Assembly: GCA_015487835.1 (NCBI GenBank)
Contig: WFOY01000123.1
Location: 1-9,799, forward strand
Direction of reading: 5' to 3'
Origin: Aquificaceae bacterium
Lineage (GTDB): Bacteria > Aquificota > Aquificia > Aquificales > Aquificaceae
Length of the DNA stretch: 9,799 nucleotides
Shown: positions 1-6,510 of the stretch, piece by piece
Numbering within the stretch: position 1 is the stretch's first letter
How the letters are laid out: each line of letters opens with the position of its first letter
Made by a program: the position numbers and the translations under genes
Notes under the pieces: generated by a model
What the model saw: only the letters and a program-made list of their open reading frames with translations
Database searches by the model: none
Told to the model about the DNA's origin: nothing

Positions 1-688
1 GGGTGTATGCGTCCGGGTAAAGACCCCTGACCCTGTCCCTCACGCTCTCCGAGGACGCCAGCCAGCAGATCCTGTACTCCTCCTCCCTCACGGCCGGGGC
101 GTAGGTAGCCTCCCCCTCTTGAGGGGAGGGGCTTATCTTCCCCTCCACCCAGGCCAGGACAGTTCTTGTCAAGAGGTCCGATCCGAGGGTTGAGAGCCTC
201 TCAGAGAGGGTCCTCAGGTTGTCCTCCTCGTGGATGGTGACCTTCTCCTGGGCGAGTATGGGACCTGCGTCCATCCTCTCGGTCATCAAGATCACGGTGT
301 TTCCCGTCTCCCTCTCACCGGCCATGAGGGCCCTCTGGATAGGGGCAGGCCCTCTGAACTTGGGAAGGATCGAGGGGTGTAGGTTGAGGAAACCAAACCT
401 CGGGATCCTAAGAACCTCAGCGGGGAGTATCGTACCGTAAGCCACGACCACACCAAGATCAGGCCTGAGGTCGCTGACGAGGTCCTTCAAGGCTGCCTTC
501 GTCTCTGGCTGGAACACGGGTATGCCAAGTTCAAGGGCAAGCCTCTTAACAGGAGGGGGTTTTACCTTCATGCCCCTACCTGAAGGCCGGTCGGGCTGGG
601 TGATCACCCAGCTCACGCCTATCTCCTCGTGGATCCTTCTGAGGGAAGGGAGGGCAAATTCGGGAGTTCCTAAGAAGAGGACCTTCAT
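1..688 (-). CDS. fmt: Methionyl-tRNA formyltransferase, 3' end cut off by the window edge
   Basis: Formylates the amino group of methionyl-initiator tRNA using 10-formyl-tetrahydrofolate, in the cytoplasm. 229 residues are visible; the family is usually 300 to 315, so most of the C-terminal tRNA-binding domain is missing. The N-terminal formyltransferase fold starts [12 protein letters not shown]. It has the QPDRPSGRG loop near residues 31-39, AYGTILP at 83-89 and the signature [17 protein letters not shown] at 102-118. N102, H104 and D140 fit the family's Asn-His-Asp active site. The linker into the second domain (residues 186-195) is rich in Pro, Ser and Glu. The ATG (688-686) overlaps the panC stop as ATGA, with AAGGT just upstream inside panC, so the two genes are probably translationally coupled. 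Pairing fmt with panC rather than the commoner def is somewhat unusual; what lies beyond the edge is unknown. Confidence 0.96.
   Translation of the reverse strand, partial: MKVLFLGTPEFALPSLRRIHEEIGVSWVITQPDRPSGRGMKVKPPPVKRLALELGIPVFQPETKAALKDLVSDLRPDLGVVVAYGTILPAEVLRIPRFGFLNLHPSILPKFRGPAPIQRALMAGERETGNTVILMTERMDAGPILAQEKVTIHEEDNLRTLSERLSTLGSDLLTRTVLAWVEGKISPSPQEGEATYAPAVREEEYRICWLASSESVRDRVRGLYPDAYT
595..612. repeat. Perfect 18-bp palindrome inside fmt
   Basis: GCTGGGTGATCACCCAGC is its own reverse complement. It lies about 80 bases inside fmt and encodes the residues around S26-W-V-I-T-Q-P. This is a conserved part of the protein, so the symmetry may be coincidental. No T-run follows on either strand, so it is not an intrinsic terminator. 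Confidence 0.6.
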
Positions 689-1536
689 AGGGAGACCTTC
701 CAGTTGTCTATCAGCCTCGTGGATCCGACCCAGACGGCGAGGAGTATCCGGTCCCCCTTCTCCACCCTTTCCTTGGGCCTTAGGTCCGGATCGGTTATCT
801 CCACGTAGTCCACCTTCGTAACGTGGGGATGTGAGAGTATGAACTCCTCCATCTTCTTCTTTATAACCTCAGCCCTCCTCTCACCCTTACTTATTAAGTC
901 CTCGGCGACCAGGAAGGACCTGTATAGGGAGAGGGCGGATTCCCTCTCCTCCTTGGAGAGGTAAACGTTCCTCGAGCTGCAGGCGAGCCCATCGGGTTCT
1001 CTTACCGTTTCGACGGGGACTATCTCCACAGGCAGGAGGAGGTCCCTTACCATGGTCTCTATAACCTTCAGCTGCTGGTAGTCCTTCTCACCGAAGTAGG
1101 CCCTGTCGGGCTGGACTATGTTGAGGAGCTTCAGAACCACGGTCGCCACACCCTTGAAGTGTCCAGGCCTGAACTTACCCTCAAGGATGTCGCTCAAACC
1201 TTTGACGTAGACCTCAGTCTGAAACCCCATAGGGTACATCTCCTCGTCTGGGGGTGCGAACACCACATCCACGCCAAGGTCCTCACACAGAGCCATGTCC
1301 CTCTCCAGGTCTCTGGGGTACCTGTCGTAATCCTCGGAGGGGCCGAACTGGGTGGGGTTGACGTATATGCTGACCACCGTAACGTCGTTCTGGACCTTAG
1401 ACTTCCTTATCAGGGCCTCGTGCCCCTCGTGGAGATACCCCATCGTGGGGACGAAACCTATACTGAACCCCTTGTCACATCTCAGGCTCCTCAGGTGGTT
1501 CCTAAGGTCTTTTACCCTCCTAAACAGCAGGGGCAC
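685..1536 (-). CDS. panC: Pantothenate synthetase
   Basis: Joins pantoate and beta-alanine with ATP, through a pantoyl-adenylate, to make pantothenate, the precursor of coenzyme A; cytoplasmic. The 283 residues match the usual length of about 280. Motifs in order: [10 protein letters not shown] (30-39, the HIGH-type ATP site with H36 and H39), SIYVNPTQF (56-64), [13 protein letters not shown] (68-80), [13 protein letters not shown] (122-134), FGEKDYQQL (148-156) and [12 protein letters not shown] (183-194, the KMSKS-like loop). The start is GTG at 1536-1534, preceded by the strong Shine-Dalgarno GGGAGGTG (1548-1541); the N-terminus aligns with the family at this point. First gene of a panC-fmt pair, transcribed divergently from the recO-like gene 44 bases away. 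A TATAAT box with a TTGAAG -35 element precedes it. Confidence 0.97.
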   Translation of the reverse strand: MPLLFRRVKDLRNHLRSLRCDKGFSIGFVPTMGYLHEGHEALIRKSKVQNDVTVVSIYVNPTQFGPSEDYDRYPRDLERDMALCEDLGVDVVFAPPDEEMYPMGFQTEVYVKGLSDILEGKFRPGHFKGVATVVLKLLNIVQPDRAYFGEKDYQQLKVIETMVRDLLLPVEIVPVETVREPDGLACSSRNVYLSKEERESALSLYRSFLVAEDLISKGERRAEVIKKKMEEFILSHPHVTKVDYVEITDPDLRPKERVEKGDRILLAVWVGSTRLIDNWKVSL

Positions 1537-1561
1537 GGACCACCTCCCGACGAGAAAAAAG

Positions 1562-1567
1562 TATTAT
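1562..1567 (+). promoter_or_regulatory. Possible -10 box of the recO-like gene, overlapping the panC -10
   Basis: TATTAT on the plus strand matches the -10 consensus at 5 of 6 positions and is offset one base from the minus-strand TATAAT of panC. No convincing -35 is seen. A start near 1574 would leave a leader of only about 7 bases before ATG 1581, with AAAGGT (1573-1578) close to it, so the transcript may be nearly leaderless. Confidence 0.4.
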
Positions 1568-1591
1568 AAAGAAAGGTCTGATGAGCTTCAA
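1563..1591 (-). promoter_or_regulatory. Probable sigma-70-type promoter of panC-fmt
   Basis: On the minus strand, TTGAAG (1591-1586; 4 of 6 bases of TTGACA) is followed after exactly 17 bases by a perfect TATAAT (1568-1563). The -35 element lies inside codons 2 to 4 of the divergent recO-like gene. Predicted transcription would start near 1556, about 20 bases before the GTG of panC, leaving just enough leader for its Shine-Dalgarno sequence. Confidence 0.7.
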
Positions 1592-2225
1592 AGGCAAGAT
1601 CTTAGTCCTGAAGCGTGTAAGGTCAGGAGACCAGGACCTGATCGCAAAGGTCTACTGCCAGGGCGGGGTCCTCAGCCTGCTCGTCAGAGACGGATACTCG
1701 GTCTCGAGCCCCTTCTTCGGTGTGTTCGAGCCCTTCAACCTGGTGGAGGCGGACGTGGAGCAGAGGGGGGACGTCCTCGTACCTAACGACGTGATCTCCG
1801 TGGAGAGGATCTCCTTCCTGGCGAGGGACTACAGGCACTACACCTGGATGTGCTGGATATCCCTCTTCGTCCTCACCAGGATAAAACTTTACGATGAGAG
1901 GGTCTTTAAGCTGATCACCAGGTTCCTCCTCCTTAACCCTGGTAGAAGGGCCTCCGCTTACAGGATCCTCTTTAGGATGAACCTGATAGAATCCCTCGGC
2001 TGGAGGCCCAAGTTCCTGGACCAGAAGGTGGGCAGAGGACCGGTGAGGGTAAAACTCTCCGACGGGTCCGTGGCTGAGGACGGGGATCTTGAGTTACCCC
2101 CCTCAGTACTTATGGCTATAAGGAAGATGGCCGAGATAGGTGTGGACAGGGTCTCTATAAGGGGTGACCTGGCAGGCAGGATAGAGAGCTTCCTAGACAC
2201 GTACATGGACTATCACATGAGGTAG
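1581..2225 (+). CDS. recO: RecO-like recombination mediator
   Basis: Probable RecO, which loads RecA onto SSB-coated single strands and anneals DNA in RecFOR repair. The evidence is pattern similarity, not a decisive motif. Residues 5-75 read like the RecO OB-fold: VLKRVRSGDQDLIAKVY, then a glycine turn, then SPFFGVFEPFNLVEADV, where the family has a Lxx(S)xLxPFxxLE pattern. The helical C-terminal part contains LIESLGWRPKF (135-145), like the RecO LLELLGYxPxL motif, and ends in DTYMDYHM. At 214 residues it is somewhat shorter than the usual 230 to 250. It has no CxxC zinc-binding cysteines, which some RecO proteins also lack. It diverges from panC, and its last 13 bases overlap the end of the minus-strand operon, so it appears to be a single-gene transcription unit. 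It could instead be an unrelated OB-fold protein. Confidence 0.68.
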   Translation: MSFKGKILVLKRVRSGDQDLIAKVYCQGGVLSLLVRDGYSVSSPFFGVFEPFNLVEADVEQRGDVLVPNDVISVERISFLARDYRHYTWMCWISLFVLTRIKLYDERVFKLITRFLLLNPGRRASAYRILFRMNLIESLGWRPKFLDQKVGRGPVRVKLSDGSVAEDGDLELPPSVLMAIRKMAEIGVDRVSIRGDLAGRIESFLDTYMDYHMR

Positions 2226-2803
2226 GCAAGGCCCGAGGCTGCGACCGGGACGGTGAGGTTGTCGTCCAAACCCGTTCTTACAGCCTCCAGTATAGACGCA
2301 ACCAGGCTCACAGCGAGGGCCTCCCTGAACTCAGCCAAGGCCATGAGGACCATATAGGTGGCAACGAAGAAGGCGAAGGTTCCCTCCCAGCTCTTAGAGG
2401 GGTTGAAGAAGATCCTGGTCCTGCCAAAGGACCTCCCCACCAGCGTGGAGAGGCTGTCACCGACCGCCAGGGTTATGACGCCAACGAACGCCAACTTTCC
2501 AAAAGCAACGTAAGCTAAGAGGATCCCTAAGTTAGCGTACAGGGCCTGGATACCAGGTCTTGAAAGGTTCTCCTCCCTCTCCAGGTGGTCAAGGAGGGGC
2601 CTCAGCAGGGTGAGGACCGGATCTATTCTTAGAACGAGGAGTGTGTTAACGGCTACCACGGTCAGCATAAGTAGAACCACAGCCCAGGAGGGCATGTAAA
2701 GTATAGGTAACACCCACAGGGATATGAGGACGAGATGGAAGATCTGCCGTTTCAGCTCCAGGGACTCACTCCCTGAGGATCTCCTTGATCCTGGAGTAGA
2801 CAT
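2213..2803 (-). CDS. Dolichol/phytol-kinase-like integral membrane protein (CTP-dependent lipid kinase family)
   Basis: Multi-spanning membrane protein of 196 residues resembling the SEC59/dolichol kinase and CDP-diglyceride-synthetase-like superfamily, whose members phosphorylate polyprenols, phytol or diacylglycerol with CTP. Family features: ELKRQIFHL near residues 16-24, AVGDSLSTLVGRSFGRTRIF (113-132), KSWEGTFAFF (137-146) and the C-terminal EAVRTGLDDNLTVPV (173-187). Hydrophobic stretches lie near 22-38, 40-58, 90-115, 141-157 and 161-173. It is last in the long operon, after murF, so a role in a lipid carrier or phospholipid is a reasonable inference; the actual substrate cannot be read. 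The only standard in-frame start is ATG 2803-2801, which overlaps the PilZ gene by 38 bases. The first 14 residues (MSTPGSRRSSGSES) are polar and unlike the family, so initiation at a later non-standard codon such as CTG is possible. Confidence 0.78.
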   Translation of the reverse strand: MSTPGSRRSSGSESLELKRQIFHLVLISLWVLPILYMPSWAVVLLMLTVVAVNTLLVLRIDPVLTLLRPLLDHLEREENLSRPGIQALYANLGILLAYVAFGKLAFVGVITLAVGDSLSTLVGRSFGRTRIFFNPSKSWEGTFAFFVATYMVLMALAEFREALAVSLVASILEAVRTGLDDNLTVPVAASGLAYLM

Positions 2804-3368
2804 AGAACCTTACCTTTACCGTATCTGCATCCTCTATGATCATCTCGAAACCGAGCTTGAGCCTTCCGTCCTCCAGCTCTTGAACGTTTACGAGCTTGGC
2901 CGAACCCCTGACCTCCTCCACCTCGACTGGGAACTCTATGTGGACGCCCACCTCCCTTCCGAGGAACCTGTCCAGGTCCTTCGGATCAACTATTATCGAG
3001 AAACCGCCCTCGGATATGTCCTCGACCTGATACTCCTTTCTATCGCCGTTCACCTCCATGTATAGCCTGACCGGGTGAACATGGGAGGGCTTCACCCTCG
3101 CACTCTTCCTGTCGCCCACCGGTCTCTCCGGGTTGAGTTCGGGGAGGGTGACTATGAGATCCTCCTCGCTCTTCCCCACGACCTTAACGGGCAGTGCGAA
3201 GGACCTGTACTTGAGATATATCCTCTTGCCCAGGACGGCGAAGCGCTTTAGAAGGGGCGTTATGGTCAGGACCACCTTGTCCCCCTCCACCCTCTTTATG
3301 TTCACCTTTGTTGTGAAGAAGAAGGCGTCCTCGAATATGAAGACCTCTGCGTTTTTGTCATCTTTCAT
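2766..3368 (-). CDS. PilZ-domain protein, putative cyclic-di-GMP receptor
   Basis: 200 residues in two parts: an N-terminal beta-rich region (about 1-80) reminiscent of the YcgR/PilZN-type partner domain, and a C-terminal PilZ domain (about 85-195). Both c-di-GMP contact motifs are intact: RKSAR (R87 and R91, the RxxxR motif) and DISEGG (D117, S119, G122, the [D/N]xSxxG motif). No signal peptide or membrane segment is seen, so it is probably cytoplasmic. PilZ proteins change partner activity when they bind c-di-GMP; the partner here is unknown. The gene starts 11 bases inside the 3' end of murF, with AAAGGG immediately upstream of the ATG, and its own end overlaps the lipid-kinase-like gene by 38 bases. 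It is therefore co-expressed with wall genes, which suggests envelope or surface control, but this is inference from position only. Confidence 0.88.
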   Translation of the reverse strand: MKDDKNAEVFIFEDAFFFTTKVNIKRVEGDKVVLTITPLLKRFAVLGKRIYLKYRSFALPVKVVGKSEEDLIVTLPELNPERPVGDRKSARVKPSHVHPVRLYMEVNGDRKEYQVEDISEGGFSIIVDPKDLDRFLGREVGVHIEFPVEVEEVRGSAKLVNVQELEDGRLKLGFEMIIEDADTVKVRFYVYSRIKEILRE

Positions 3369-4698
3369 GACCCTTTAGCTCCCCCAGTTTGCTTAGTATA
3401 TCTTCCATCTTCATGCTTCTCGATCCTTTCAAGAGAATTATATTTTTGTCGGTTGTCCATTTCAACAGAACCTCGACCAGATCCTCTTTGGACGTGACGT
3501 ACAGGCTCTCCCTCCCTCTTTTGGATCTCTCCTCGTAGGCGTATCTCATCTCCTTTCCATAGAATATCACAAGGTCTATGGGTAGGTCTGCCGAGAAGGC
3601 CCCTATCTCTCTGTGAAGATCCTTGCTGAAAGGTCCGAGCTCTAACATGTCCCCTATGACGGCTATCTTCTTAGATCCCGTGTCCAGGATCGCGAGGGTC
3701 CTGAGGGCGTTCTTCACGGAGGGTGGGTTTGCGTTGTAAGTATCGTCTATCACCTTAAAATCACCAAAGTCGAGTATCCTCATCCTTCCCTCCACGCCCT
3801 TGAACTCCTCCAGTCTGTCCCTGAACTCCTTGGGATCGTACCCAAGGACCTTAAGCACCCCAAAGCTCGCCAGCACGTTCTCAACCACACCCAGGCTGAG
3901 GATCCTTACCCTGAACCTTACCCCCTCCCAGGTGAACTCCACCCCTTCCAGGGTAAGCTTCACATCTTCGGCCCTTAAGTCTCCTCCCTCGCCGAAGGTA
4001 ACGACCCTATCCCTGGGAAGGTCGTAGTACCTGAGGGCGTAAGCGGGAAGTACAGCCCTGTCCTCCTCCTGAAAGTTAGCGAATACCTCCCCGTTCTCCT
4101 CTATCACACCTTTTATGTCCCCGAAGCCTTCGAGGTGCTCCTCCCCGAGGGCTGTCATAACCCTTATCCTGGGCCTTACCAGACTGACCAGCCTGGAGAT
4201 CTCACCCCTTGCGCTCGCCCCCATCTCCACAACCGCGTACTTAACCCCTGGGGGAAGGTTCGCGAGGACAAGGGGCACACCTATCTGGGAGTTGAGGTTC
4301 CCGTAGCTCCTGTAGGTGGGTCCAGTCTCCGAGAGGAGGTGGGCCAGGATCTCCTTCGTTGTGGTCTTTCCGGCAGACCCTACCACACCTATAACTGTAC
4401 CCCTGAACGTGGTCCTCTTCCACAGGGCCAACCTCCTGAGGGCTTCCAGGGTGTCGTCCACCTTGACCAGGGCCTTTCCGGTCGGTGGGTTTAGGTCCTT
4501 TTCGGAGAGGGTGCATACTGCACCTCTCCTGAAGGCCTCGTGTATGAAGTCATGGCCGTCGAACCTTTCCCCCCTCAGTGCCACGAAGAGGTCGCCTTCT
4601 TCGGTCCTCCTGCTGTCCGAGCAGACCCTCCTTATCTCCAGGCTCCCATCGCCCTTGAGATGCCCGCCTGTTATCCTTGCCACGTCCTGGGTTCTCAT
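3358..4698 (-). CDS. murF: UDP-N-acetylmuramoyl-tripeptide--D-alanyl-D-alanine ligase
   Basis: Adds D-Ala-D-Ala to UDP-MurNAc-tripeptide with ATP, the last cytoplasmic step of peptidoglycan precursor synthesis. At 446 residues it is of normal length. Three domains are seen: an N-terminal UDP-binding region (1-95, with CSDSRR and GDLFVALRGERFDGHDF), the ATPase core (100-305) with P-loop GSAGKTTTKE (107-116), NLNSQIGVP (134-142), VEMGA (157-161) and EEHLEGFG (186-193), and the C-terminal ligase domain (306-446) with DDTYNANPPSV (318-328), VIGDMLELG (347-355) and LKGSRSMKMED (423-433). Odd point: where MurD/E/F usually have AKxE, whose lysine is carbamylated, this protein reads EENGE with N202 (codon AAC) at that place. 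The ATG overlaps the surE stop as ATGA, preceded by TGGAG; the 3' end overlaps the PilZ gene by 11 bases. Confidence 0.97.
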   Translation of the reverse strand: MRTQDVARITGGHLKGDGSLEIRRVCSDSRRTEEGDLFVALRGERFDGHDFIHEAFRRGAVCTLSEKDLNPPTGKALVKVDDTLEALRRLALWKRTTFRGTVIGVVGSAGKTTTKEILAHLLSETGPTYRSYGNLNSQIGVPLVLANLPPGVKYAVVEMGASARGEISRLVSLVRPRIRVMTALGEEHLEGFGDIKGVIEENGEVFANFQEEDRAVLPAYALRYYDLPRDRVVTFGEGGDLRAEDVKLTLEGVEFTWEGVRFRVRILSLGVVENVLASFGVLKVLGYDPKEFRDRLEEFKGVEGRMRILDFGDFKVIDDTYNANPPSVKNALRTLAILDTGSKKIAVIGDMLELGPFSKDLHREIGAFSADLPIDLVIFYGKEMRYAYEERSKRGRESLYVTSKEDLVEVLLKWTTDKNIILLKGSRSMKMEDILSKLGELKGHER

Positions 4699-5444
4699 CT
4701 CTCCAGATAACCTATCTCCTTCATGGCCCTGTAGTTGGTGAGGTCCAGGTGAAGGGGGGTCACGGATATGTAGCCGTTCATCACAGCCCAGTAGTCGGTC
4801 CCCTCCTCAGGCATCCACCCGAACTCCTCCGCAGCTATCCAGTAGAGGGGCTCTCCGTAGGGGGCTAAGTACTTGAACACCTTCTCCTTGTAGTCCCTCC
4901 TCCCCTGCCTCGTAATCTTTATGCCCTTGATCTCGTCCTTCCTAAGGTTGGGTATGTTCACGTTGAGGTAGGTGTCCTCGGGCATGCCGTTCTCTAAGAT
5001 CCTCTCGACTATATCTCTGCAAGACTTGGCCACCTCTTCAAAGAGTATGTCCCCCCCGCCGAACACGGAGAAGGCCACCGAGGGGATCCCAAGTATCCTC
5101 CCCTCCATAGCTCCCGAGACGGTGCCTGAGTAGGTTATGTCCTCTCCCAAGTTCGGCCCTTCGTTTATTCCCGCGCAGACTATGTCGGGTTTCTCCCCCT
5201 CTAAGATGACCCTGTACCCGAGGTGTATGCAGTCGGCGGGTGTGCCGTCTATAACCGTGTAGAAGTCCTCCTCCACCTTCCTCATCCTGAGGGGCATGGT
5301 GAAGGTCAGTGAGTGCCCCACCCCGCTCAGGTTCCTGTCAGGGGCTACGACCACGACCCTTCCCAAGGACCTTAGAGCTTCCCTGAGAGCTCTTATACCC
5401 TCTGAGAAGTAACCGTCGTCGTTGGTTATGAGGATCGTGGGCAT
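4695..5444 (-). CDS. surE: 5'/3'-nucleotidase SurE (survival protein)
   Basis: Metal-dependent phosphatase that removes phosphate from nucleoside 5'- and 3'-monophosphates; cytoplasmic, linked in other bacteria to stationary-phase and stress survival. The 249 residues match the family. Visible motifs: ILITNDDGYFSEGI (4-17, with D9 and D10 as metal ligands), APDRNLSGVGHSLT (34-47, with the conserved serine S40), DGTPADC (66-72) and GINEGPNLGEDITYSGTVSGAMEG (92-115, whose Asn residues complete the metal site). The start codon shares one base with the stop of the upstream TPR gene (TGATG), and its own stop overlaps murF as ATGA. SurE is often beside pcm or nlpD; here it lies between frr and murF. 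Confidence 0.97.
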   Translation of the reverse strand: MPTILITNDDGYFSEGIRALREALRSLGRVVVVAPDRNLSGVGHSLTFTMPLRMRKVEEDFYTVIDGTPADCIHLGYRVILEGEKPDIVCAGINEGPNLGEDITYSGTVSGAMEGRILGIPSVAFSVFGGGDILFEEVAKSCRDIVERILENGMPEDTYLNVNIPNLRKDEIKGIKITRQGRRDYKEKVFKYLAPYGEPLYWIAAEEFGWMPEEGTDYWAVMNGYISVTPLHLDLTNYRAMKEIGYLER

Positions 5445-5956
5445 CAGAGACCCTCGATGGCGAGGAGCCTGGCGTAGGCCACCCTGCCGAAGTAGGTGTT
5501 CCTGAACTCGGCGGAGACCTTCACGTATACGGATCTTGCCTCCTTTATCCGTCCCAGCTTCTCCAGGATTATACCCTTAAGCAGCTGGGCCGAGGGGTAG
5601 TTGAAGTCCTCCCTCCCTATCCTTTCGATCAGCTTCAGGGCCTCCTCAGGTCTTCCCTCCTTGAAAAGCCTGTAGGCCCTCGCCTCTAAGTAGATCTTTC
5701 TAACGTCCTCGTCCTCCACCCTGTCGGCCACGTCCTCTCCCTTTAGAGCTAAGAGGTAAACCTCATAGGGTGTTCCCTTTACTATATCTTCAAGCTTGTC
5801 CTCTCCCAGCTTTCCAGTTTCAAAGAGGTAGACCTTGTAGGCTACCTCGTCCAGCTTCTTGTACCTGTAACCTTTGTAGTAGTTAAAACCTCCTACCGCC
5901 GAAGCAACGAGGAGGACGATAAGGATCCCTATCAGAATCTCCTTGCTCCATATCAT
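5444..5956 (-). CDS. Membrane-anchored tetratricopeptide-like protein of unknown function
   Basis: 170 residues. A single hydrophobic segment (about 7-24, ILIGILIVLLVASAVGGF) follows a short start and precedes a basic stretch (K28GYRYKK). It is not followed by a lipobox cysteine, so it is most likely an uncleaved anchor. The rest is helical, with two TPR-like units at about 88-115 (YLEARAYRLFKEGRPEEALKLI) and 122-152 (AQLLKGIILEKLGRIKEARSVY); both carry the small-residue and Ala/Gly pattern of TPRs. The layout resembles YfgM-type proteins, but sequence identity to that family cannot be judged here. Short basic stretches flank both sides of the anchor, so topology is uncertain. It overlaps frr by ATGA and shares one base with surE (TGATG). 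TPRs usually bind other proteins; no partner is identified. Confidence 0.8.
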   Translation of the reverse strand: MIWSKEILIGILIVLLVASAVGGFNYYKGYRYKKLDEVAYKVYLFETGKLGEDKLEDIVKGTPYEVYLLALKGEDVADRVEDEDVRKIYLEARAYRLFKEGRPEEALKLIERIGREDFNYPSAQLLKGIILEKLGRIKEARSVYVKVSAEFRNTYFGRVAYARLLAIEGL

Positions 5957-6507
5957 ACCGTCATTATCTCCTTCTCCTTGGCGTCCATCAGGCTGTTTAT
6001 CTCCTCTATGTACCTGTCGGTTATCTTCTGGAGTCTGTCGAGGGCTCTCTTCTTCTCGTCCTCGGATATACCCTCAAGATCCTCTATCATCTCCTTTGCG
6101 TCCCTCCTTATGTTCCTCACGGCTACCCTGGCCTCTTCTGCTATCTTGTGGAGCATCCTGACCATGTCCCTCCTCCTCTCCTCGGTGAGGGGAGGCAGGG
6201 TTATCCTTATAACGTTGCCCTGGGTGTTGGGGTTCAGGTTTAGATCCTCCTGGATCACCTTCTCTATGGCCGGGATCGCGTTCGCGTCCCAGACCTGTAT
6301 GGCTATCTGGTTGTGCTCAGGCACCGATATGCTCCCCAGCTGCTTTATAGGAACCTTGGATCCGTAGTAGTCCACCTTAAGATCCTCAACGAGACTGGCG
6401 GAAGCCCTACCTGTTCTCAGGCCCGCTATCTCATTTTTAAAGTGCTGGACGCTCTTCTTCATATCCTTCTCCGTTTCCTTTAGTATGTCCTCGATCTCCT
6501 GGACCAT
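5953..6507 (-). CDS. frr: Ribosome recycling factor
   Basis: Splits post-termination ribosomes together with EF-G so that subunits can be reused; cytoplasmic. The 184 residues match the standard length of about 185. The three-helix bundle is seen at the N-terminus (EIEDILKETEKDMKKSVQHF) and in the long C-terminal helices (about 106-178, with RRDAKEMIEDL and KITDRYIEEINSLMDAKEKEIM). The signature GLRTGRASASLVEDLKV lies at 29-45, followed by the beta-domain VDYYGSKVPIKQLGSISVPE. Only 3 bases separate it from the pyrH stop; its Shine-Dalgarno (AAGGGGGTAGG) lies over the end of pyrH. The pyrH-frr order is very widely conserved. Its stop overlaps the downstream TPR gene by 4 bases. Confidence 0.98.
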   Translation of the reverse strand: MVQEIEDILKETEKDMKKSVQHFKNEIAGLRTGRASASLVEDLKVDYYGSKVPIKQLGSISVPEHNQIAIQVWDANAIPAIEKVIQEDLNLNPNTQGNVIRITLPPLTEERRRDMVRMLHKIAEEARVAVRNIRRDAKEMIEDLEGISEDEKKRALDRLQKITDRYIEEINSLMDAKEKEIMTV

Positions 6508-6510
6508 GAC

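Noticed and set aside
113..136. GC-rich inverted repeat CCCCTCTTGAGGGG in fmt, considered as a terminator
   Set aside because: It has only a 2-base loop, no T-run on either strand, and lies inside the fmt coding region at the linker between domains.
219..821. Plus-strand open frames opposite fmt and panC
   Set aside because: The minus strand encodes well-conserved enzymes through the whole stretch; the plus frames have shadow-type composition.
2724..3065. Plus-strand 113-codon frame opposite the PilZ gene
   Set aside because: Antisense to an intact PilZ coding region; no domain or ribosome binding site is seen.
4115..4741. Several plus-strand open frames opposite murF
   Set aside because: They are Ser/Pro/Leu-rich antisense shadows of a clear murF gene, with no start signals or family motifs.
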